NCBI GenBank assembly: GCA_963666535.1
Contig: OY762913.1
Coordinates: 992,001 to 1,056,000, forward strand
DNA from: G963666535 sp963666535
Lineage (GTDB): Bacteria; Bacillota; Clostridia; Oscillospirales; Oscillospiraceae
Reading direction: 5' to 3'
DNA: 64,000 bases
Below, in pieces: positions 1 to 8,516 of this stretch. Every line of letters starts with the position of its first letter. Position 1 is the stretch's first letter. The position numbers and the translations under genes are program-made. The notes beneath the pieces were generated by a model. It saw only the letters and a program-made list of their open reading frames with translations. It was not told the DNA's origin and did not search any database.

Positions 1-459
1 GGGGAGCTGCCCAAAAAGATCGCCGCCCAGGAGAAGGTCATTGAAACGGCATCGAAAAAGAAAAGCAAGCTGCTGGGCTACAACGCCATGGGGGAGCTTT
101 CAGACAAAGATTTTCTCGCCATGAACCGCCAGTGCATCCAAGAAATCGAAGATGCGGAACACTCCCTTGCGGAACTGGAAGAGCAGCAAAATTCCAAAGC
201 CGAATTTAAAAAGCACATTGATACCATCCGCCATGTGCTGAAGCAGGCAGAGCGGGACGCGGCGCAGGGGATCATCAACAAGGAGTTTGTGGACAAGTAT
301 ATTGATAAGATCTTTATGACACCGGAGAATGGTGGTTTGCGGCTGGAAATCAAGATATTTACCGGGGAAACAACATCGAAATACCTTGCAAATCTTAGAA
401 GTCGTACGGGTCACATGTCTAAAAAGATGATTTCCGCTTACGAGAACGGCATGAAGTAA
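1..459 (+). CDS. Large serine recombinase, C-terminal part (5' cut by window edge)
   Basis: Open from base 1 to a TAA at 457-459. The translated part (152 residues) is a Lys/Glu-rich helical stretch (ELEEQQNSKAEFKKH, then a conserved FVDKYIDKIF segment) followed by a short beta-rich end, as in the coiled-coil and DUF4368-like C-termini of Tn4451/TndX-type large serine recombinases that excise and integrate conjugative or mobilizable elements. The catalytic N-terminal resolvase domain lies upstream of the window, so activity cannot be judged. A hairpin follows directly. It probably marks the end of a mobile element next to the chromosomal block that starts with the MFS gene. The family call rests on resemblance of the C-terminal region only. 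Confidence 0.75.
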   Translation, partial: GELPKKIAAQEKVIETASKKKSKLLGYNAMGELSDKDFLAMNRQCIQEIEDAEHSLAELEEQQNSKAEFKKHIDTIRHVLKQAERDAAQGIINKEFVDKYIDKIFMTPENGGLRLEIKIFTGETTSKYLANLRSRTGHMSKKMISAYENGMK

Positions 460-475
460 GCAAAGACCCATTTTT

Positions 476-511
476 GAAGAGAGGGCGACTCGAGAGAGCC
501 GCCCTCTCTTC
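476..511 (+). terminator. Hairpin downstream of recombinase
   Basis: Perfect 12-bp stem (GAAGAGAGGGCG / CGCCCTCTCTTC) with a 12-nt loop, 16 nt after the recombinase stop. The T-tract is short, so termination is probable rather than certain. Confidence 0.6.
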
Positions 512-539
512 TTCTGTCAGGCAGTGGGGGTGGAAAAGC

Positions 540-568
540 TTGCCGTTCTGACCGCTTTCCGTTATACT
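540..568 (+). promoter_or_regulatory. Probable sigma-A promoter for the MFS gene
   Basis: TTGCCG, 17-nt spacer, TATACT. It lies about 195 nt upstream of the MFS start, leaving a long leader (about 575-763) in which I see no convincing gene or known riboswitch. This promoter and leader, with the hairpin at 476-511, are all I can support in the 304-base gap 460-763. Confidence 0.5.
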
Positions 569-763
569 AATGTTTGTAGAACCAATCAAAACTTTGATTT
601 CCGCCAGCCGCTGTGCCGCCAAAGCGCCAGAAAAGATTTTGTTCAGTCTGCGGCCGGCATCTACGGTGCGTTTGCGCGCGTCGCCATCGCAATGTCGAAG
701 TTACGGGCGGGCACTGCTTTGCGACCATACCCAGAGCAGCGCACAGGAAAGGTGGACTTTTAA

Positions 764-1957
764 ATGAAACCAAAAAGCAGCATATTTATGGTACTGATGT
801 TTATTATGCTTGCGTGCAATATGCGTGCACCTTTTACCGGGGTTGGAGCCATCGTCAGTATGATCCGGGAGGATCTGGATATTTCTAACGCATGGGCGGG
901 GATGATTTCCACGATCCCGCTGCTGGTGTTTGCAGTGGTGTGCCCGCTGAGCGCACCCATCGCGCGTAAGGTAGGAATGGGACGTATGCTCCTTGCTGCG
1001 CTTGGGTTTATCCTGTGTGGCGAATTGATCCGCTCCTGGGGCGGCGAGGCGGGCCTGCTTCTAGGCACCGCCGTCCTCTCTGTGGGGATCGCGATTGAAA
1101 ACGTATTGGTTATGGGACTTGTCAAACAGCGGTTTCCCGATCAGCCCGGCATTATGACCAGCATTGTGACTACCACCATGGCGGTAACGGCCTGTTTAGC
1201 CATCGGAGGCAGTGTGCCACTGGCGAAAACATTGGGATTGGGGTGGAGAGGCGCGCTGGGGATTTGGGCCGTGGTTGCCGCAGCGAGTTTTCTGCTTTGG
1301 TTGCCGCAGGCAAACAAGCCGGAAAACTACGGTGTTGCGGCAAGGGAAGGGCCCCAAACAAGCCTCATGAAAATACTTTACAAGCAGCCGTCGGCATGGT
1401 GCCTGATGGTATTTATGGGGACGCAATCTATGGCATTTTACTGCATCACAGCATGGGTGCCTTCCATTCTTCAAAGCCGAGGATTTTCTGTGGCGGCGGC
1501 GGCCACGGCCGCCACGGTTCTGCAGCTGGCTAGCCTTCCATCCACGCTTTTGGTCCCCCTTTTGGCGGAAAAATTCCAGCCCCGAAAAATGGTGATCCTA
1601 TTCAGCTTTATGTTTTTAGGCGGGGCGCTTCTATTTTATTTTTTCCCGTTTTCCACCGTACTTACGTATGTTTCGATCATCATTCTATCCATCGGAATGG
1701 GCTCTGGATTTAGCTTTTGCTTTTTGTTTTTCGCCCTGCGCACCCAAACGGCGGAACAGACAGCGGCGCTGTCCGGCATGGCGCAAAGTGGCGGCTATCT
1801 GTTAGCGGCCATCGGACCTGTGCTGATGGGCAAGATTTTTGACGTGACCGGAAGCTGGAATTTGGCGATGCTGTTTTTGTTCGGCGTGCTGCTCGCCATG
1901 AGTGCCAGTGGAATTATCTCTGCAACACAGAAACAAATTTTCCCCGAGGAGTCCTGA
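764..1957 (+). CDS. MFS transporter, CynX/NimT-like
   Basis: A 397-residue protein with about 12 hydrophobic segments and little else. The N-terminal NMRAPFTGVG stretch followed by a sensor-like EDLDIS..AWAGMIST segment is typical of the CynX/NimT branch of the major facilitator superfamily (cyanate or nitroimidazole export relatives). Substrate cannot be read from sequence. The ATG at 764 is preceded by AGGAAAGGTGG at good spacing. It is a single-gene unit between its own promoter (540-568) and a strong terminator (1965-1996). Length is normal for the family and there are no signs of damage. Confidence 0.85.
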   Translation: MKPKSSIFMVLMFIMLACNMRAPFTGVGAIVSMIREDLDISNAWAGMISTIPLLVFAVVCPLSAPIARKVGMGRMLLAALGFILCGELIRSWGGEAGLLLGTAVLSVGIAIENVLVMGLVKQRFPDQPGIMTSIVTTTMAVTACLAIGGSVPLAKTLGLGWRGALGIWAVVAAASFLLWLPQANKPENYGVAAREGPQTSLMKILYKQPSAWCLMVFMGTQSMAFYCITAWVPSILQSRGFSVAAAATAATVLQLASLPSTLLVPLLAEKFQPRKMVILFSFMFLGGALLFYFFPFSTVLTYVSIIILSIGMGSGFSFCFLFFALRTQTAEQTAALSGMAQSGGYLLAAIGPVLMGKIFDVTGSWNLAMLFLFGVLLAMSASGIISATQKQIFPEES

Positions 1958-1964
1958 ACGAAGA

Positions 1965-1996
1965 AACGCTCCATTCACTTGGATGGAGCGTTTTTT
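1965..1996 (+). terminator. Intrinsic terminator of MFS gene
   Basis: 10-bp perfect stem AACGCTCCAT / ATGGAGCGTT, 8-nt loop, ending in TTTTTT; 8 nt after the stop codon. Confidence 0.9.
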
Positions 1997-2065
1997 GAAA
2001 TTGTCCGCAGTCTTCGGCTTAGAGGGAGGTTTGCGTAGAGCGATATGCTGCTCACAGACTGCGTG

Positions 2066-3646
2066 TCAGTTTTTCGCGGCAACGGCCTCCGCCACCTTGA
2101 TGCCGTCCACCGCGGCGCTTGTGATTCCACCGGCATAGCCGGCGCCTTCTCCGCAAGGGTACACGCCGCGCACAGCGGACTCGAAGCCCTCGTCCCGCAG
2201 AATGCGAACAGGAGAGGAGGAGCGCGTCTCCACACCGGTGAGAAGCGCGTTGGGATCGGAAAAGCCGGGCAGCTTGCGCGCAAACAGTGGCAAAGCACCT
2301 GCCAGTGTGTCCGTGACATAATCGGGCAGGCAAAGCCGTAAATTACTGGGGACGACACCGGGGCGATAGGTGGGAGCGACTGCGGCAATCGTGTGAGAGG
2401 CCTTTCCGGCCCAAAAATCTCGCACCGTTTGGCAGGGGGCGCAGAAATTGCCGCCGCCCAAACGAAAGGCTTTTTCCTCCCATATCGCTTGGAATTCCAT
2501 GCCCTGCAAGGGATGATTGCCGCCAAAATCGGCGGGCGTGACCCCAACCAGGAATCCGCCGTTGCAATTTGTCCCAGCACGGGAGCGCAAACTCATGCCG
2601 TTTGTGACCACGCGGCCTGGTTCAGACGCTGCGGCCACCACCTGTCCGCCCGGGCAGACGCAGAAGGAAAAAGCCGAACGGCCATTGGGGAGGTGACAGG
2701 AGAGCTTATAATCGGCAGGTGGGAGCTGTTCCCAAAGTGGCCCATATTGCGTGGAAGAGAGCGAGGCCTGGCTGTGTTCGATACGCACGCCGATGGCAAA
2801 CGGTTTTTGCTCCATAGGCAGGCCCGCTTCCAACAGCATGGAAAAAGTGTCCCGGGCCGAATGGCCGGGGGCAAGGATGAGTGCGTCGCAGGGGATGGAA
2901 TAGGAAGCGCCTTCCGCGGTGACGGTAATGCCGCGCAAAGCGTCCTGGGGGGCATCCAGACCGGTCAGCGTGTGCCCGAAGCGGATGTCGCACCCAAGAC
3001 GCAGCAATTCCTGCCGCATGCTTTTTACAATGCTCCGCAGTAGGTCGGTGCCAATGTGGGGCCTGTGCTGATACAGAATGTCAGCAGGGGCGCCGTTTTT
3101 TACAAAGGTGTCAAATACAAAGGAAATGCGCTCATCATTCGTACCGGTGTTAAGCTTGCCGTCAGAGAAGGTACCGGCTCCGCCTTCGCCAAATTGCACA
3201 TTGGAGGAGACATTGAGAGCACCGGTGTTCCAAAACTGCTCCACATCCGCCGCCCGGGTGTCCACATCCTGCCCACGCTCCAGAATGATGCAGGGGATAC
3301 CCGCCCGCGCCAGGGAAAGAGCGGAGAACAGCCCGGCAGGACCCATGCCCACGACCACCGGCGGCAGGGAGGAGGTGCGCCTGACAGGCGGGAATGCATA
3401 CTGCGTCGGGGCAAACAAGGTTACGCTGCCGCCGCATTTCTGCGCCAGTGCTTCCTCCTGATCAGCGGAGACCTGCACCGTGCAGACATAGTGCACGTCG
3501 CTTTTCTTGCGGGCGTCGATGGACTGGCGCAGGAGAGAAAACTCCTGTATTGCATCGAGGCCGATGCCAAGGATACGGGCGGCCTTTGCTTTGAGCTGGG
3601 TAATGTCCTCGTCCACAGACAGAGGGATGTTGCTGATGCGAAGCAT
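2066..3646 (-). CDS. COG2509-type FAD-dependent dehydrogenase (function unknown)
   Basis: 526 residues. The first ~90 form a small alpha/beta domain, then a Rossmann dinucleotide site GMGPAG (about residues 100-105) opens a FAD-binding flavoprotein domain with ILERG after the second strand. Later a GEGGAGTFSDGKL segment and a C-terminal YPCGEGAGYAGG FAD motif match the widespread COG2509 family of uncharacterised FAD oxidoreductases found in most Clostridia. Usual length is about 530, so it looks complete. The ATG at 3646 has AAAGAGG upstream. Substrate is unknown. It is convergent with the MFS gene and stands alone. Confidence 0.85.
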   Translation of the reverse strand: MLRISNIPLSVDEDITQLKAKAARILGIGLDAIQEFSLLRQSIDARKKSDVHYVCTVQVSADQEEALAQKCGGSVTLFAPTQYAFPPVRRTSSLPPVVVGMGPAGLFSALSLARAGIPCIILERGQDVDTRAADVEQFWNTGALNVSSNVQFGEGGAGTFSDGKLNTGTNDERISFVFDTFVKNGAPADILYQHRPHIGTDLLRSIVKSMRQELLRLGCDIRFGHTLTGLDAPQDALRGITVTAEGASYSIPCDALILAPGHSARDTFSMLLEAGLPMEQKPFAIGVRIEHSQASLSSTQYGPLWEQLPPADYKLSCHLPNGRSAFSFCVCPGGQVVAAASEPGRVVTNGMSLRSRAGTNCNGGFLVGVTPADFGGNHPLQGMEFQAIWEEKAFRLGGGNFCAPCQTVRDFWAGKASHTIAAVAPTYRPGVVPSNLRLCLPDYVTDTLAGALPLFARKLPGFSDPNALLTGVETRSSSPVRILRDEGFESAVRGVYPCGEGAGYAGGITSAAVDGIKVAEAVAAKN

Positions 3647-3968
3647 GGCGAAACCTCTTTCGTTTTGTAAAGTGTCCTCATTTCAATGCCAGCTGCACAA
3701 ATCAATCACAAGAGAAAATCACAGAATACTGAAGTATGCCAGAGATTGAATGAGTGATTAATTTTTTCCGGTGCAGGGCTTTTTGCGGATTGTTCGAAAA
3801 GTAATTGCATTTACGGCGGCACTTGGTTTGGAAGAGCCGGTTCAGTAAGACATCAAAAGCGCTGCGCTAATTGAAAATAACTTGTTTTCGATCAGTTGCA
3901 TAGCGTTTGCTGCGGGAACAAACCGAGAAACGGTTTGTTCGTTTCGTAATATCTTATCACGAAGGCGG
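3647..3968. other. Intergenic stretch without a supported gene
   Basis: About 320 bases between the COG2509 start and the ackA terminator. It should hold the minus-strand promoter for the COG2509 gene, but no consensus -35/-10 pair stands out. No ORF here has a ribosome site or recognisable product. Confidence 0.5.
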
Positions 3969-4003
3969 AAAAAAAGCCAGCGACCGAGAGCTCGGCCGCT
4001 GGC
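3969..4003 (-). terminator. Intrinsic terminator of ackA
   Basis: Stem GCCAGCG / CGCTGGC (3976-3982, 3997-4003) with an inner CCGAG/CTCGG continuation, followed on the minus strand by seven T. It begins 17 nt after the ackA stop. Confidence 0.9.
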
Positions 4004-4020
4004 GCTGCGTGAAAACGGAA

Positions 4021-5223
4021 TTATTTCTTGCCCACGATGGTTTCGGTGTCCAACGCGATCATCAGTTCCTCGTCAGTGGGGATAACCAATGTATGAACAG
4101 TGGCGCCGGCAGCGGACACGTCCACTTCCTTGCCACGGCAGTTGTTCTTTTCTGCATCGACCTTGATGCCCATGTACTCCAGGCCGGAGGTGATTTCCAT
4201 GCGCATATCGGCGGAGTTCTCGCCGATGCCCGCGGTAAAGATCACGGCGTCCACCCCGCCCATAGCGGCAGCATAGGAACCGATGAGCTTTTTTACGTCA
4301 TAGTTGAAGCATTCAACAGCCAGGGCGGCCTGCTTGTTGCCCTTGGCAGCGGCCTCGTCCAGATCGCGGAAATCGGAAGAGATTTCGGAAATGCCCAGCA
4401 CGCCGGACTTTTTGTTGAGAATGTCCAGCATCTCGGCGATGCTCAGGTTGTGCTTGTTCATCAGGTACTCCAGAATGCCGGCGTCCAGATCGCCGGAGCG
4501 GGTACCCATGGGCAGACCGGCCAGGGGGGTGAAACCCATGGAGGTGTCAACGCTCTTGCCGCCGTCAATCGCGGTGACGGAGGAGCCGTTGCCCAGATGG
4601 CAGGAGATGAGCTTTAGCTGCTCGATGGGCTTGCCCAGCATAGCGGCGGCGCGGCCGGCGACATATTTGTGGGAAGTGCCGTGGAAGCCGTAGCGGCGAA
4701 CTTTATCTTCCTTGTAATACTCGTGGGGCAACGCATAAGTAAAGGCCTTGGCGGGCATGGTCTGGTGGAACGCGGTGTCGAACACGGCGACCTGCGGCAC
4801 GTTCTTGCCCATAACAGCTTCACAAGCCTTGATGCCGGTGATGTTGGCGGGGTTGTGCAGAGGAGCCAGGGGGATGCAGTCCTCCAGCGCTTTCATGACA
4901 TTCTCGTCAATGAGGACGGACTTGTTAAACGCCTCACCGCCGTGGACCACGCGGTGACCGACCGCGTCGATCTCTTTCATGGAGGAAATGACACCGTGCT
5001 CTTTGGAGGTCAAGGCATCTAGAACAGCGGCAATGGCCTCGGCATGGGTGGGCATGGCGATTTCGAACTCGCCCTTGTAATCCTTGGAGGGGATCTTGTG
5101 CGTGAGGCGGCCGTCGATGCCGATGCGCTCACACAGGCCCTTGGCCAGAACGACGTTGGTGGTGGGGTCCATCAGCTGATACTTCAGAGAAGAACTGCCG
5201 GCGTTGATGACGAGGATATTCAT
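4021..5223 (-). CDS. ackA: Acetate kinase
   Basis: 400 residues, the normal length. It phosphorylates acetate to acetyl phosphate, or makes ATP from acetyl phosphate in fermentation. Visible ASKHA-fold signatures: NAGSSS phosphate loop at residues 7-12, GFHGTSH in the middle, LGNGSS, and the ADENOSINE-type motif FTAGIGENS near the C-terminus. The ATG at 5223 has AAAGGAG upstream. No pta is adjacent; the divergent neighbour is tmcAL, which consumes acetate, a frequent pairing in Firmicutes. It is transcribed alone from a sigma-A promoter at 5292-5320 and ends at the hairpin at 3969-4003. Confidence 0.97.
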   Translation of the reverse strand: MNILVINAGSSSLKYQLMDPTTNVVLAKGLCERIGIDGRLTHKIPSKDYKGEFEIAMPTHAEAIAAVLDALTSKEHGVISSMKEIDAVGHRVVHGGEAFNKSVLIDENVMKALEDCIPLAPLHNPANITGIKACEAVMGKNVPQVAVFDTAFHQTMPAKAFTYALPHEYYKEDKVRRYGFHGTSHKYVAGRAAAMLGKPIEQLKLISCHLGNGSSVTAIDGGKSVDTSMGFTPLAGLPMGTRSGDLDAGILEYLMNKHNLSIAEMLDILNKKSGVLGISEISSDFRDLDEAAAKGNKQAALAVECFNYDVKKLIGSYAAAMGGVDAVIFTAGIGENSADMRMEITSGLEYMGIKVDAEKNNCRGKEVDVSAAGATVHTLVIPTDEELMIALDTETIVGKK

Positions 5224-5291
5224 GGTGAAACTGTCTCCTTTGATATTTGTTGTTGATTTGACCGCTCATTAGCGGTAAAATAGCGTATACT

Positions 5292-5320
5292 ATTTTATGC
5301 CCTTTTATAAGAAAGAACAA
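5292..5320 (-). promoter_or_regulatory. Sigma-A promoter of ackA
   Basis: On the minus strand TTGTTC, 17-nt spacer, TAAAAT. The leader of about 60 nt contains a small hairpin ACCGCT-CATT-AGCGGT (5261-5276) of unknown meaning. Confidence 0.7.
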
Positions 5321-5369
5321 CTGTTTTTTTGAAATTAGAAGGCTTATTCCCAAAAAAGGAGGGGGTTTT

Positions 5370-6521
5370 TTGCCTGTTTGGGGCGTCGTGGCAGAATACA
5401 ATCCATTTCATAGCGGCCATGCGTGGCAGATAACGGAACTGCGCAAGCGCACCGAAGACTGCGCCGTGGTCGCCGTGATGAGCGGCAATTGGGTACAGAG
5501 AGGCGACGCTGCGATCACCGACAAGTGGTCACGGGCGGGCTTGGCGCTGCGGGGCGGCGTGGATCTGGTACTGGAGTTGCCCACGGTGTGGGCGGTTTCC
5601 TCTGCCGAACGCTTTGCCCTGGGGGGTGTTTCTGTGCTGCAGGCCACCGGCGTTGTGGATGCGTTGTGTTTTGGGAGCGAGGCGGGGGAACTCACAGCCC
5701 TGCAAAAGGCTGCAGACTGTTTGGAGTGCGAGGAGTATCCGGCGCTTCTGCGGCAAGAGCTGGCGCGGGGGCAGTCCTTTGCCGCCGCCCGGCAGCGCGC
5801 CGTAAATGCGCTGATTGGGGCAGAGGGGGATTGCCTGGCCCTGCCCAACAATATTCTAGGCTTTGAATACCTAAGGGCGATCAAACGGCTGGGTGCTGAC
5901 ATGGAGCCCTTTACTGTGCCCCGGCAGGGCGCGGGACACGACAGCCGGGACGAGAGTACGTATCCGTCAGCCTCCGCTCTGCGGGAGAAGATCCTGGCCG
6001 GGGGCGGAGCGATCAAAAATCCCGCGGCACTGGCGTTTAACGAGCGAGGGGTTTTGACTAAACTGCGTGGGATGACGGCGGCGGATTTTGCGGCACTGCC
6101 AGACTGTACCGAAGGCTTGGAACATCGCCTGTGGGCGGCGGCGCAGCAAGCAAACACGCTGCCGGAGTTTTATGAAGCAGTCAAAACCAAACGGTATGCC
6201 CACGCCCGTATTCGGCGCATGGCAATATGGGCGTATCTGGGCCTTACTGCGGCAGACAGGGCCGAGAAGGTGCCTTATCTTCGGGTGCTGGGGCTGAATG
6301 GACGGGGGCAGACACTACTGCGGGAAATGAAGAAAAAAGGCAAACTGCCCATCGTGACGAAACCTGCACACGCCAAAAAGCTGGACGAGGCAGGGCGGCG
6401 GCTGTTCCAGCTGGAATGCAGGAATACCGATCTGTGGCAGATGTGCAGGCGAGAATTAACAGGAAACACAGGCGGTAGTGAGTGGATCACCGGGCCTGTC
6501 ATTTTGGAGGAGAAACGATGA
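5370..6521 (+). CDS. tmcAL: tRNA(Met) cytidine acetate ligase
   Basis: 383 residues. TmcAL activates acetate with ATP and transfers it to the wobble cytidine of elongator tRNA-Met (ac4C34). The N-terminus has the nucleotidyltransferase HxGH-type motif (EYNPFHSGH, residues 8-16), then MSGNWVQRGD and KWSRAGLAL; later LPNNILGFEY and STYPSASALR. All are characteristic of this family (formerly DUF795). The start is a TTG at 5370 with AAAGGAGGGGG 8-9 nt upstream; no in-frame ATG would keep the first strand. It stands divergent from ackA and overlaps the next gene by ATGA, implying translational coupling. Confidence 0.93.
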   Translation: MPVWGVVAEYNPFHSGHAWQITELRKRTEDCAVVAVMSGNWVQRGDAAITDKWSRAGLALRGGVDLVLELPTVWAVSSAERFALGGVSVLQATGVVDALCFGSEAGELTALQKAADCLECEEYPALLRQELARGQSFAAARQRAVNALIGAEGDCLALPNNILGFEYLRAIKRLGADMEPFTVPRQGAGHDSRDESTYPSASALREKILAGGGAIKNPAALAFNERGVLTKLRGMTAADFAALPDCTEGLEHRLWAAAQQANTLPEFYEAVKTKRYAHARIRRMAIWAYLGLTAADRAEKVPYLRVLGLNGRGQTLLREMKKKGKLPIVTKPAHAKKLDEAGRRLFQLECRNTDLWQMCRRELTGNTGGSEWITGPVILEEKR

Positions 6522-7405
6522 AAAAGACATTGATACTGCCGTTTGCGGCAGCATTCCTTTTGCTTACGGCCTGTGGGACTGCGGCGGGAACGCCGGACAC
6601 AACGGAACCGCTGGATGTCACGGAAACGGAACATACGCCGGAAACGCCGGATGCGGCAGGGGTCATTACCTATACCATAGAAAAGGACACCCTGACGGAT
6701 CAAGCGTATGCAGATGATGGGACCTTAGTGGCGGAATACTCTTATGAAATTCCGCGGTTGGTGGCCAGTCGCGACGGAACCGCCATCACGGAGGGCGGCA
6801 CGGCAGAGGATGCCGCAGCGCTGCTTGTGGCCAACAACTTTAACAAGGCATTTGAAAACTGGCAGGAAGATGAATTCCAACAGACAGTCGAGGCGGCGAA
6901 AGCTGACTATGCGTGGTATTTAGAGTCCGATATGGAGTGGGGGATTACATATGACAGCGAGCTCAGCACCGATGTTTATCTGACAGACCGGCTGGTCAGC
7001 GTTGCGGGGGACTTTTACTCCTACTCTGGCGGGGCGCATCCCAACAGTGTTTTGCTCAGCTGGAATTATGATCTGACCACCGGTACGATGATCAAAGCCA
7101 CCGAGCTTTCTGACGACGGCCCCGGGCTGACTCAGGCGGTCAGCGCTGAGATAATCAGCCAGATGGAAGCTACGGCAACGGAGGCCGGTCTTTCTCTGAC
7201 GGAATACTACTGGCAAAATTGTGAAGAGATCGTCGCCCAGTGGCCGGACTATGCCGTTGCGTTCGATGAAAACGGAATGACGGTCGCCTTTTCCGCCTAT
7301 GAATTGGCATCCTATGCGGCGGGTCCACAGGTATTTACCCTAAGCCGCGCATGGCTGGCACCCTATCTGAATGATGATGGCAAGCAGCTTTTGGGCTGGG
7401 AATAA
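6518..7405 (+). CDS. Lipoprotein with DUF4163/DUF3298-type domains
   Basis: 295 residues from the ATG at 6518, which overlaps the tmcAL stop (ATGA) and has GGAGGAG upstream. The N-terminus is a lipoprotein signal ending LLLTAC, lipidated Cys at 19, followed by a Thr/Glu/Pro-rich linker to about 50. The rest resembles the RsiV/PdaC-like DUF4163-DUF3298 pair: a YEIPRL strand, a YSYSGGAHPN segment and a C-terminal FTLSRAWLAPYL. Such domains bind extracellular ligands or are part of anti-sigma factors and deacetylases, but here no catalytic or transmembrane anti-sigma part is present. Likely an outer-face cell-envelope lipoprotein; function unknown. Confidence 0.8.
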   Translation: MKKTLILPFAAAFLLLTACGTAAGTPDTTEPLDVTETEHTPETPDAAGVITYTIEKDTLTDQAYADDGTLVAEYSYEIPRLVASRDGTAITEGGTAEDAAALLVANNFNKAFENWQEDEFQQTVEAAKADYAWYLESDMEWGITYDSELSTDVYLTDRLVSVAGDFYSYSGGAHPNSVLLSWNYDLTTGTMIKATELSDDGPGLTQAVSAEIISQMEATATEAGLSLTEYYWQNCEEIVAQWPDYAVAFDENGMTVAFSAYELASYAAGPQVFTLSRAWLAPYLNDDGKQLLGWE

Positions 7406-7548
7406 AAAGAGAAGCCGTGTTCTTTTTGAAACACCGTAAAAAGTTTCAAAAAGTGTGTTGATTGGACGCGAAAGAGAACCCTGACGGTTCCCTTTCACAC
7501 TATCCTTCCCTCCGAGACATTTGGTTGGATGGTTTTTTGACAGCATGG

Positions 7549-7580
7549 AGAAGCCGTGTTCCAAATGGAACACGGCTTCT
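7549..7580. terminator. Bidirectional hairpin between lipoprotein gene and hsp20
   Basis: 14-bp perfect stem AGAAGCCGTGTTCC / GGAACACGGCTTCT with a 4-nt loop. The same AGAAGCCGTGTTC word also occurs at 7411, directly after the lipoprotein stop, suggesting a local duplication. It lies between convergent genes and probably serves both. Confidence 0.7.
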
Positions 7581-7643
7581 TATCTATATACAGCGCCGGG
7601 TGGCATCATCCTGCGGCGCGAGTTCTTGAGCCCGCAGGCAAAA

Positions 7644-8078
7644 TCAGTTGATGGCGATGGTGCGGGTGGTGGGAGTAGCTTGGCTTTTCTTGGGTAGGGT
7701 CAGCTTCAAGACACCGTCGGCATAATCGGCGGCAATGGCGTCGGTCTGGATGGCGGACACATCAAAGCTTCGTGTGAAGCAGCCGTAGGACCGCTCCCTG
7801 CGGACGTAATTGGTGCTGTCGTCCCGCTCTTCGTGCTCTTCATTGCGCTGGGCGGTGATGGTGAGGAGATCCCCGTCAAGCGCAAGGTTGATGTCCTCTT
7901 TCTTGAAACCGGGCAGATCAGCCTCCAGCGTGTAAGCATCACCGATATCCTTGATGTCGGTTTTGAATTCGGACAAAGGGCTGCGGCCGAAGAAGGCTTT
8001 TTCAAAGTTGTCGAGATCACGGAACGGATTGTACGCTGAAACAGTGGTCCTGCGGTCAAAGGGCATAAGATCGAACAT
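7644..8078 (-). CDS. Hsp20-type small heat shock protein
   Basis: 144 residues with a central alpha-crystallin domain (about 38-135): DIKDIGDAYTLEADLPGFKKEDI at the start and the signature YADGVLKLTLPK near the end, closing with a short TTRTIAIN tail. It acts as an ATP-independent holdase in the cytoplasm. ATG at 8078 with TGGAGGAA upstream. A perfect CIRCE lies about 200 bp upstream, so HrcA control is probable, although the distance implies a long leader. Family certain; the gene name (hsp18/ibpA-like) is not decidable. Confidence 0.93.
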   Translation of the reverse strand: MFDLMPFDRRTTVSAYNPFRDLDNFEKAFFGRSPLSEFKTDIKDIGDAYTLEADLPGFKKEDINLALDGDLLTITAQRNEEHEERDDSTNYVRRERSYGCFTRSFDVSAIQTDAIAADYADGVLKLTLPKKSQATPTTRTIAIN

Positions 8079-8277
8079 ATGAATTCCTCCATTTAAAAAA
8101 ATTTTGTTGGGGTTTGTAGTGGCGGGGGCAATGTGCCCGCACGCCGGATAGGGAACTACTAATTGGCGTTACGTGGGTTGTGACTGGGGAAGGGGTTGCT
8201 GTGTTCTCTTTCGATAGGTACACTCTACCTCGGTATTATGAAAAATTTTTGCGCTTTGTATGAACAAAATGTGAATT

Positions 8278-8304
8278 TTAGCACTCTGACAAAACGAGTG
8301 CTAA
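8278..8304 (-). promoter_or_regulatory. CIRCE operator (HrcA site)
   Basis: Perfect 9-9-9 inverted repeat: TTAGCACTC, nine bases, GAGTGCTAA. This is the canonical HrcA operator of Firmicutes heat-shock genes. It lies upstream of hsp20 and 12 nt past the terminator of the preceding minus-strand operon, so hsp20 is its only plausible target. The 8079-8516 gap otherwise holds only that terminator; I could not fix the hsp20 -10/-35. Confidence 0.95.
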
Positions 8305-8315
8305 AACAAGGTGAG

Positions 8316-8354
8316 AAAAAGGCGGAGACCGGGAAGAAAGCCGGGCTCCGCCTT
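8316..8354 (-). terminator. Terminator of the DegV-to-GGDEF operon
   Basis: Stem AAGGCGGAG / CTCCGCCTT with an inner CCGGG-type pairing, followed on the minus strand by TTTTT. It lies about 160 nt after the stop of the 8517-11120 gene. Confidence 0.8.
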
Positions 8355-8516
8355 GCTTGATGGAAACGCACAGTCTAACGCAAACCGGGTGGATGTTTTT
8401 CCGGAAGTGCTTGCTCCTGACAGCGGGAATGCGGTTGAACCAGCATCTGCCCGGTGATAGGGTGAACCAGACAGTCGGCGGGGAGATCTGCTGCACTGCT
8501 GATGGAACGCCGTTAC

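Noticed and set aside
613..888. CxxC-containing ORF before the MFS gene
   Set aside because: Its frame runs into the MFS gene and lacks a ribosome site; CxxC may be chance.
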